Shown here piece by piece: positions 6,208 to 11,326 of a stretch of DNA of 11,326 nt. The position numbers and the translations under genes were made by a program. The number at the start of each line of letters is the position of its first letter. Within the stretch, counting starts at the first letter, position 1. The notes below the pieces were generated by a model. It saw nothing but the letters and a program-made list of their open reading frames with translations. It did not search any database and had not been told where the DNA came from. Source of the DNA: JAAYBY01 sp964465385 (lineage in GTDB: Bacteria > Bacillota > Clostridia > Saccharofermentanales > UBA5734); assembly GCA_964465385.1 (NCBI GenBank), contig CAYXIM010000062.1:1-11326 (forward strand). Direction: 5' to 3'.

Positions 6208-6561
6208 ATGTCAAGAGTGAAAAGAGGCACCCAGACCCGTGCCCGCCATAAAAAAGTACTCAAACAAGCCAAGGGCTATTTTGGACATAAAAGCCGTGTG
6301 TTCCGCGTCGCCAACCAGCAGGTGATGAAGTCACTTGACTACGCCTACCGCGACCGCCGCAACAAGAAACGGGAGTTTCGCAAGCTGTGGATCACCCGCA
6401 TCAACGCAGCCGCCCGGCTCAATGGCCTGTCCTACAGCCGCTTCATGAACGGCCTGAACCGGGCCCAGATTGATCTGGACCGCAAAGTCCTGGCGGACAT
6501 CGCCGTGCGCGACCCGGAAGGCTTCACCCAGCTGTGCGCCAAGGCCAAAGCGGCCCTGTAA
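6208..6561 (+). CDS. rplT: 50S ribosomal protein L20 (operon autoregulator)
   Basis: 117 residues, standard length. L20 binds 23S rRNA early and is needed for large subunit assembly. The basic N-terminal extension (VKRGTQTRARHKKVLKQAKG, 4-23) and the globular C-terminal part (WITRINAAARLNGLSYSRF, about 53-71) match the family. In Bacillota L20 also represses its own operon by binding the infC leader, and the matching attenuator is visible at 5274-5399. CGGAGGA lies seven bases before the ATG. It is the third gene of the operon; a perfect hairpin follows at 6603-6626. Confidence 0.98.
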   Translation: MSRVKRGTQTRARHKKVLKQAKGYFGHKSRVFRVANQQVMKSLDYAYRDRRNKKREFRKLWITRINAAARLNGLSYSRFMNGLNRAQIDLDRKVLADIAVRDPEGFTQLCAKAKAAL

Positions 6562-6602
6562 GCGACACACACCATTCGGGGTAACCCGCAGGCATCACAG
6601 GT

Positions 6603-6626
6603 AAAGGACGGGATTTCCCGTCCTTT
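6603..6626 (+). terminator. Perfect hairpin after rplT, possible weak terminator or processing site
   Basis: AAAGGACGGGA and TCCCGTCCTTT form a near-perfect 11-bp stem with a two-base centre (in practice 10 bp with a TTT-size loop). The downstream T-run is only the stem's own TTT followed by CGTG, so termination may be partial and allow read-through into the methyltransferase gene, whose ribosome binding site begins six bases later. Confidence 0.55.
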
Positions 6627-6644
6627 CGTGCAAGGAGGGACAGG

Positions 6645-7457
6645 GTGGTCCACCGCATCGACAGCCGAAAAAACCCGCAGTTCAGGCGTTGGCTGGCCAT
6701 CAGCCGCCAGGCGCCCGGCCGCCCCAAGGGGCAGGTCTTCCTGGAGGGCCTGCGCCTGTGCCAGGACGCCGTCCGCTTTGGCGTGGCGGTCGAGGCCGTC
6801 CTCTTGTCCGACCAGGCCAGCGAGGCCGCCCAGGCCTTTGCCTGGTCGCTTGCTGAAAGCGACAAGGCCTTGCTGCCCCACGACCTCTTTCGCTCGCTTG
6901 GCGAAACCCAACACCCCCAGGGCATTGGCCTGGTCGTGGCCGAACCGGCCTTTGGGCCGCCGGCTGGGCCAGCCCGCCCCGATGGCCTTTACCTGGTGGC
7001 CGACCGCCTGGCCGATCCGGGCAACCTGGGCACCGTCATCCGGACGGCCCACGCCTTTTCCTTTGACGCCGTCCTGATCATCCGGGGGGGCGTCCGCCCG
7101 GTCAACCCCAAGGTCATCCGGGCCTCCATGGGCTCCTGCTTCCAGCTGCCCCTGGCCCTCTTCGATGACCTGGCGGCGGCTGCCGCCTGGCTCAAGGGCG
7201 CCGGGCTGCCCCTGCTGGCAGCAGACGGCCAGGGGACCGACCTGGCCAGCCAGCTGCCTGCCGGTGGCCAGGCCCTGATCATCGGCAACGAAGCCCACGG
7301 CCAGAGCCCCCAGGCCCTGGCCCTGGCCGATCGGACCGTCCGCATCCCCATGCCGGGCCAGGCTGAGTCGCTCAATGTGTCTGCGGCAGCGGCCATTTTT
7401 TGTTACCTGCTGGCTGAAAAAAGGCACGACGTGCAAGCGGCGGACGCCAAAGATTGA
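6645..7457 (+). CDS. TrmH/SpoU-family RNA 2'-O-methyltransferase
   Basis: 270 residues. SPOUT methyltransferases use S-adenosylmethionine to methylate ribose 2'-OH in tRNA or rRNA. An N-terminal substrate-binding region (about 1-100, with EGLRLCQDAV) precedes the SpoU domain with its three knot motifs: motif 1 at 120-137 (ADPGNLGTVIRTAHAF, N127 and R133), motif 2 IIGNEAHG (212-219, N215 and E216) and motif 3 IPMPGQAESLNVSAAAAI (234-251, S242 and N244). The target is probably rRNA, as genes of this type (ysgA in B. subtilis) sit near rplT, but the exact nucleotide is not readable from sequence. It starts at GTG: AAGGAGG (6632-6638) is six bases upstream and no ATG is available. Its stop overlaps the -35 box of the aconitase promoter. 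Confidence 0.93.
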   Translation: MVHRIDSRKNPQFRRWLAISRQAPGRPKGQVFLEGLRLCQDAVRFGVAVEAVLLSDQASEAAQAFAWSLAESDKALLPHDLFRSLGETQHPQGIGLVVAEPAFGPPAGPARPDGLYLVADRLADPGNLGTVIRTAHAFSFDAVLIIRGGVRPVNPKVIRASMGSCFQLPLALFDDLAAAAAWLKGAGLPLLAADGQGTDLASQLPAGGQALIIGNEAHGQSPQALALADRTVRIPMPGQAESLNVSAAAAIFCYLLAEKRHDVQAADAKD

Positions 7458-7483
7458 GCCCAGGGGCCCTGATGTGATATAAT
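7454..7483 (+). promoter_or_regulatory. Extended -10 promoter of the aconitase-citrate synthase operon
   Basis: A perfect -10 TATAAT (7478-7483) is preceded by TGA, giving the extended -10 element TGnTATAAT. A weak -35 TTGAGC (7454-7459) lies 18 bp upstream and overlaps the methyltransferase stop codon. Transcription should start near 7490, leaving a leader of about 48 nt before the ATG at 7538. Confidence 0.8.
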
Positions 7484-7521
7484 CGGAACATTTACACGCT
7501 CATGTCCACGCGCACGGTACG

Positions 7522-7528
7522 AAGGGAG
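7522..7528 (+). promoter_or_regulatory. Shine-Dalgarno site deciding the aconitase start
   Basis: AAGGGAG nine bases before the ATG at 7538. The in-frame ATG at 7502 has no such site and would lie only about 12 nt from the predicted transcription start. Confidence 0.7.
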
Positions 7529-7537
7529 ACACAGGCA

Positions 7538-9478
7538 ATGGGACGAAGCTTAGCACAAAAAATCATTGACAACCACCGGGTCGCGGGAACGGCGCAAGCC
7601 GGCCAGGATGTGGCCATCCGCATCGATCAGACCCTGACCCAGGACTCAACCGGCACCATGGCCTACCTGCAATTTGAGGCCCTGGGGCTGCCGCGCGTGC
7701 GCACGGACCTATCCGTGGCCTATGTGGACCACAACACCTTGCAGGCCGGACCGGAAAACGCCGACGACCACCATTACATCCAAACTGTGGCCCGTAAATA
7801 CGGCATCCTCTTCTCCAGGCCCGGCAACGGCGTCTGCCACCAGGTCCACATTGAGCGCTTTGCCATCCCGGGCAAGACCCTGCTGGGCTCTGACAGCCAC
7901 ACACCCACCTGTGGGGGCCTGGGCATGCTGGCCATCGGGGCCGGTGGCCTGGACGTGGCTGTGGCCATGGGCGGCTCGCCCTACTGGCTGACCATGCCCC
8001 GGATCATATACGTGGAGCTGACCGGCAGCCTCAAGCCCTGGGTCAGTGCCAAGGATGTCATCCTGGCCCTCCTGGGCCGCTTGTCGGTCAAAGGCGGGGT
8101 GGGGGCGGTCATCGAATACGGCGGCCCCGGCATCGCCAGCCTGACCGTGCCCGAACGGGCCACCATCACCAACATGGGCGCCGAACTGGGCGCGACCACC
8201 TCGGTCTTCCCCAGTGACGAACAAACGCGCCGCTTCCTGGCCGCCCAGGGGCGCGAAGCCGTCTACCAGCCCCTGCAGGCGGATGCAGACGCGGTTTATG
8301 ACCAGGTCATCCAGCTTGACCTGGACCAGCTGGTCCCCCTGGCGGCCCGGCCGCACAGCCCGGACAACGTGGCGCCTGTGGCCGACATCGGCCCCATCCG
8401 CATCGACCAGGTGGCCATCGGCAGCTGCACCAACTCCTCCTACCAGGACATGATGAAAGCGGCCCGCATCCTCAAGGGCCAGACCGTGCACCCGGATGTG
8501 TCCCTGGTTATCGCACCGGGTTCGCGCCAGGTCTTGAACATGCTGGCCGACAACGGGGCCCTGTCCGACCTGATCGCCGCCGGCGCCCGGATTTTGGAAT
8601 CGGCCTGCGGCCCCTGCATCGGCATGGGCCAGGCACCCCGGACCGGGGCGGTGTCGCTGCGCACCAACAACCGCAACTTTTTCGGCCGCTCGGGCACCCC
8701 GTCGGCTGATGTCTACCTGGTCAGCCCGGAAGTGGCTGCCGTCAGCGCCCTGACCGGCGTCCTGACCGACCCGTCCAGCGGCTCAGCCCAGGCACCGGTG
8801 GTGGCCCAGCCCGAGACCTTCACGGTCAACGACAACCTGATCCTGGCGCCGGCCCCCCCGGGCAGCGACGTCCAGGTGGTCCGCGGCCCCAACATCAAGC
8901 CCTTTCCCCTCAGCCAGCCCCTGGCGGGGGACTTGACCGGCGCGGCCCTGATCAAGGTGGGGGACAACATCACCACCGACCACATCATGCCGTCCAACGC
9001 CAGCCTCCTGCCCTTCCGCTCCAACGTGCCCTACCTGGCGGATTTTTGCCTGACCCCCTGTGACCCGGACTTTCCAGCCCGGGCCAAGGCACAGGGCGGC
9101 GGCCTGATCATCGCCGGCTCCAACTACGGCCAGGGCTCCAGCCGCGAACATGCCGCGCTGGCCCCCCTGCAGCTGGGCGTCCGGGCGGTCATCGCCAAGT
9201 CCTTTGCCCGCATCCACCTGGCCAACCTGGTCAACAACGGCATCTTGCCCCTGGTCTTTGACAACCCGGATGATTACGACAGCCTGGACCTGCTGGACCA
9301 GCTGCTGATCCCGCAGGCGCCCGACCAGCTGGACCAGGCCCATGTCCAGGTCATCAACACCAGCAAACAGACGCGTTTCACCTGTTCGCTGCCCCTGTCC
9401 GAACGGCAAAAGGCCATTTTACGGGCAGGCGGCCTGCTGCACCTGACACGCCAGGAGGGGGAGGCAACCCATGAATGA
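7538..9478 (+). CDS. acn: Aconitate hydratase, compact monomeric type
   Basis: 646 residues from the chosen start. It converts citrate to isocitrate via cis-aconitate with a [4Fe-4S] cluster. Cluster ligands are C297 in GSCTNS and C357/C360 in ACGPCIGMGQ. Other signatures: DHNTLQ (64-69), SDSHTPTCGG (118-127), and in the swivel domain GDNITTDHIMP (475-485) and GSNYGQGSSREHAA (527-540). At about 650 residues it is much shorter than E. coli-type AcnA or AcnB (about 890 and 865) and resembles the compact aconitases of anaerobes, related to homoaconitase and isopropylmalate isomerase. Pairing with citrate synthase argues for aconitase rather than leucine synthesis. The start at 7538 is preferred from the ribosome binding site; 7502 would add 12 residues. 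It overlaps the citrate synthase gene by 8 bp, so translation is coupled. Confidence 0.93.
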   Translation: MGRSLAQKIIDNHRVAGTAQAGQDVAIRIDQTLTQDSTGTMAYLQFEALGLPRVRTDLSVAYVDHNTLQAGPENADDHHYIQTVARKYGILFSRPGNGVCHQVHIERFAIPGKTLLGSDSHTPTCGGLGMLAIGAGGLDVAVAMGGSPYWLTMPRIIYVELTGSLKPWVSAKDVILALLGRLSVKGGVGAVIEYGGPGIASLTVPERATITNMGAELGATTSVFPSDEQTRRFLAAQGREAVYQPLQADADAVYDQVIQLDLDQLVPLAARPHSPDNVAPVADIGPIRIDQVAIGSCTNSSYQDMMKAARILKGQTVHPDVSLVIAPGSRQVLNMLADNGALSDLIAAGARILESACGPCIGMGQAPRTGAVSLRTNNRNFFGRSGTPSADVYLVSPEVAAVSALTGVLTDPSSGSAQAPVVAQPETFTVNDNLILAPAPPGSDVQVVRGPNIKPFPLSQPLAGDLTGAALIKVGDNITTDHIMPSNASLLPFRSNVPYLADFCLTPCDPDFPARAKAQGGGLIIAGSNYGQGSSREHAALAPLQLGVRAVIAKSFARIHLANLVNNGILPLVFDNPDDYDSLDLLDQLLIPQAPDQLDQAHVQVINTSKQTRFTCSLPLSERQKAILRAGGLLHLTRQEGEATHE

Positions 9479-10829
9479 AAAAAGAAGAGCGGACCTGATT
9501 CGCAGGCTGGCTGCTGATTCGGCCGCCAGCAACAAGATCGACCCCACCCTCTACAAGCGCTACAACGTCAAGCGGGGCCTGAGAAACGACGACGGGACCG
9601 GCGTCCTGGTCGGCCTGACGGAGATCGGTGAGGTTTACGGCTACATCATGGACGATGCCGAGCGCATCCCGTCTGAGGGGCGCCTCTTCTACCAGGGCAT
9701 GGAGATCCAGGACCTGGTCAACGGCTTTTACCAGCACAAGCGCTTTGGCTTTGAAGAGACGGCCTATCTGCTCCTGTTCGGGGAGCTGCCCACCCAAAAG
9801 CAGCTCAGGACCTTTGAGCGCCTGCTGGTCAGCTACCGGGACCTGCCGCATAACTTTGCCGAGGACATGATCCTCAAGGCCCCCAGCCCGGACATCATGA
9901 ACAAGCTGGCCCGGACCGTCCTGGCCCTTTACCCCTATGACCCCGACCCGGACAACCTGGCCATCGAAAATGTCCTGCGCCAGTGCACGCAGTTGATCGC
10001 CCGTTTTCCGGTTCTCATTTCCTACGCCTACATGGCCAAGCGCCACTACTGCGACAAAAAAAGCCTCTACCTGCATTCGCCTGACGAGCGCCACAACACG
10101 GCACAAAGCGTCCTGGCCATGATCCGGCCGGACGGCCAGTTCACCGAGCTGGAGGCCCGGGTCCTGGACCTGGCCCTGGTCCTGCATGCCGAACACGGCG
10201 GCGGCAACAACTCGACCTTCGTCACCCACGCCGTCAGCTCCAGCGGTTCAGACACCTTCTCGGTCATGGCCGCCGCCATCGGCTCGCTCAAGGGTCCCCA
10301 GCACGGGGGCGCCAGCGGCAAAGCCTACAACATGATGCAGGATTTGGGGCGCACCGTCCACAACTGGCGCAACGAAATGGAGATCGCCGACTACCTGACA
10401 CGCATCCTGCGCGGCGAGGCCTTTGACCGCAGCGGCCTCATTTATGGTATCGGCCACGCCGTCTACACCCTGTCCGACCCCAGGACCAAGCTCCTGCGCG
10501 ACTACGCCCGGGCCCTGGCCTATGAATCAGGGCAGGAAGAGCGCTACGAGCTCTATCTGCTGACCGAGCGCATCGCCCCGGAGGTCTTCCGTTCTGAAAA
10601 GCGTAACGACAAGGTGGTGTCGGCCAACGTGGACTTTTATGCCGGCTTCGTTTACGACATGCTGGGCATCCCGCCCGAACTGTTCACCCCCATGTTCGCT
10701 GTCTCGCGGATCGCGGGCTGGAGCGCCCACCGCATCGAGGAACTGGTCAGCGGCTGCCGCATCATGCGGCCGGCCTACAAGAACGTCCAGCGCCGCCGCC
10801 CCTACACCCCCATGGAGGAGCGCCACTAG
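9471..10829 (+). CDS. gltA: Citrate (Si)-synthase family protein
   Basis: 452 residues. It condenses oxaloacetate and acetyl-CoA to citrate. By analogy with pig heart citrate synthase the catalytic triad is H278 (GPQHGG), H329 (GIGHAVY) and D388 (NVDFYAG). Other conserved positions are H242 in LHAEHGGGNNST, R338 in DPR and R413 in SRIAGWSAH. The sequence is of the standard Si fold, not the HMGL-like Re-citrate synthase of some clostridia; 2-methylcitrate synthase activity cannot be excluded but the aconitase partner favours citrate. The ATG at 9471 overlaps the aconitase stop (ATGAATGA) with a purine-rich AGGAGGGGGAGG upstream. The pair supplies isocitrate, most likely for 2-oxoglutarate and glutamate synthesis. 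No isocitrate dehydrogenase gene follows within the window. Confidence 0.94.
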   Translation: MNEKRRADLIRRLAADSAASNKIDPTLYKRYNVKRGLRNDDGTGVLVGLTEIGEVYGYIMDDAERIPSEGRLFYQGMEIQDLVNGFYQHKRFGFEETAYLLLFGELPTQKQLRTFERLLVSYRDLPHNFAEDMILKAPSPDIMNKLARTVLALYPYDPDPDNLAIENVLRQCTQLIARFPVLISYAYMAKRHYCDKKSLYLHSPDERHNTAQSVLAMIRPDGQFTELEARVLDLALVLHAEHGGGNNSTFVTHAVSSSGSDTFSVMAAAIGSLKGPQHGGASGKAYNMMQDLGRTVHNWRNEMEIADYLTRILRGEAFDRSGLIYGIGHAVYTLSDPRTKLLRDYARALAYESGQEERYELYLLTERIAPEVFRSEKRNDKVVSANVDFYAGFVYDMLGIPPELFTPMFAVSRIAGWSAHRIEELVSGCRIMRPAYKNVQRRRPYTPMEERH

Positions 10830-11162
10830 CTGCGCTTGCGGGCAGCGGGTCGCAGGGAAGAAGGGATAAGCACCGACGGCAGACACGTGCATCTGGATGC
10901 AAGGCCTGGGCAAGGTCCGGTTAAAGCTTGACCAGGCCCAGCTGCACCTGGGAGTCAAAACCCTGGACCGGGAGGTCCTGCAGGCCAGGCGCCCAGGGCG
11001 GCTGTCATGGTCCAGGTCATGGCCCGGTCACCAGCCCCGACCACACCCCGGTGTCTCAAGAGATCCGGGACGTTGAGGCAGTGGTCACGGCCGTTTACGG
11101 CCTGGGCTGACCCACACAGGCGGCGCCAGCCACCACAAAGGCTTTAAAGCGCTTAAGACAAA
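10830..11162. other. Gene-poor stretch after citrate synthase, possible gene remnant
   Basis: About 330 bp with no open frame that can be assigned. No promoter or ribosome binding site was found. Two short stretches look protein-like but lie in different frames: one reads GKVRLKLDQAQLHLGVKTLD (within about 10908-10968) and another reads SQEIRDVEAVVTAVYGLG before a TGA at 11108. They could be pieces of one frameshifted gene or chance reading of GC-rich DNA. The family is not recognised. Confidence 0.4.
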
Positions 11163-11195
11163 AGACCACAGGCGAGGCAGGTGCCCCTGTGGTCT
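11163..11195. terminator. Hairpin terminator, candidate bidirectional
   Basis: A perfect 10-bp stem AGACCACAGG (11163-11172) with CCTGTGGTCT (11186-11195) and a 13-nt loop. Read on + it is followed by GGTCTTTGTGTG, a weak T-run, and could end the acn-gltA transcript. Read on - it is followed by TTTGTCTT, a somewhat better tail, and could back up the tRNA terminator. Confidence 0.65.
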
Positions 11196-11221
11196 GGTCT
11201 TTGTGTGTGATATCCGGCCTT

Positions 11222-11259
11222 AAAAAAGCCATGCCGGTGCTTGACGCGCCAGCATGGCT
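11222..11259 (-). terminator. Intrinsic terminator of the tRNA-Glu transcript
   Basis: On the - strand an 8-bp stem AGCCATGC (11259-11252) with GCATGGCT (11234-11227), with partial pairing inside the 17-nt loop region, ends in six consecutive T (11227-11222). It begins one base after the tRNA CCA end. Confidence 0.85.
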
Positions 11260-11260
11260 G

Positions 11261-11326
11261 TGGTGACCCTAAGGAGAATCGAACTCCTGTTTCCGCCGTG
11301 AGAGGGCGGCGTCTTGACCGCTTGAC
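11261..11326 (-). tRNA. tRNA-Glu (anticodon CTC), 3' part, cut by the window edge
   Basis: Read on the - strand from the right edge: the D-arm region, anticodon stem CCGCC/GGCGG around loop CTCTCAC with anticodon CTC (11302-11300), T-arm AGGAG/CTCCT with loop TTCGATT, the 3' acceptor strand TAGGGTC, discriminator A, and an encoded CCA (11263-11261). The 5' acceptor strand lies beyond the window. It decodes GAG. The 3' CCA is encoded, as is usual in Bacillota. The gene is antisense to the protein operon and has its own terminator. Confidence 0.92.

Noticed and set aside
6432..7436. 334-codon - strand open frame opposite rplT and the methyltransferase
   Set aside because: Antisense shadow typical of GC-rich coding DNA; it crosses two genuine genes.
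7502..7537. ATG at 7502 as the start of aconitase
   Set aside because: No ribosome binding site, only about 12 nt from the predicted transcription start; the ATG at 7538 has AAGGGAG at good spacing.
9378..10229. 283-codon - strand open frame opposite citrate synthase
   Set aside because: Antisense shadow; the + strand protein has the full catalytic triad.
10928..11110. 60-codon + strand frame starting at TTG
   Set aside because: No ribosome binding site, odd Cys/Trp/Pro-rich start; only its last 20 codons look protein-like, so it is reported as possible remnant, not as a gene.
11235..11251. GTCAAGC shared between the tRNA D-arm and the terminator loop, as a possible tRNA duplication remnant
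   Set aside because: Only seven bases match and no other tRNA part is present around it.
1..11326. CRISPR arrays, insertion sequences, prophage or defence islands
   Set aside because: No spaced repeats, transposase, integrase or att-like repeats were seen; every intact gene is a recognisable core or metabolic gene.

Overview
The window reads as ordinary core chromosome of a GC-rich member of the Bacillota (Firmicutes), most likely a Clostridia-like anaerobe. The evidence is gene order: PASTA kinase-rsgA-rpe-thiN, then infC-rpmI-rplT followed by a TrmH-family methyltransferase. It is supported by strong AGGAGG-type ribosome binding sites, consensus sigma-A promoters and an L20-type attenuator leader. 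No phage, insertion sequence, CRISPR array or defence genes were seen, and no undescribed system could be supported. The species cannot be named from the sequence alone.

Left block (1-3057, + strand): the 3' part of a Ser/Thr kinase with PASTA domains, the ribosome-assembly GTPase rsgA, ribulose-phosphate 3-epimerase rpe and thiamine pyrophosphokinase thiN. rsgA starts inside the kinase stop codon and thiN starts inside rpe, so the block looks like one translationally coupled transcription unit. It meets a class I PLP aminotransferase (3061-4236, - strand) tail to tail, with 3 bp between stop codons.

Middle block (4237-6561): a divergent spacer with a near-perfect promoter drives a histidine-phosphatase family gene. 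Next comes the translation operon infC-rpmI-rplT. A consensus promoter (5239-5267) precedes a leader in which a long-range antiterminator pairing and an intrinsic terminator share the same bases, as expected of an L20-controlled attenuator. infC appears to start at an AUC codon (5414), not at the upstream ATG that lies in the leader.

Right block (6603-11326): a TrmH/SpoU-type RNA methyltransferase, then an extended -10 promoter overlapping its stop codon drives a compact aconitase and an overlapping citrate synthase. Together these make isocitrate from oxaloacetate and acetyl-CoA; no isocitrate dehydrogenase follows. About 330 bp without a recognisable gene come next, then two hairpin terminators and the 3' part of a tRNA-Glu(CTC) on the - strand, cut by the window edge.
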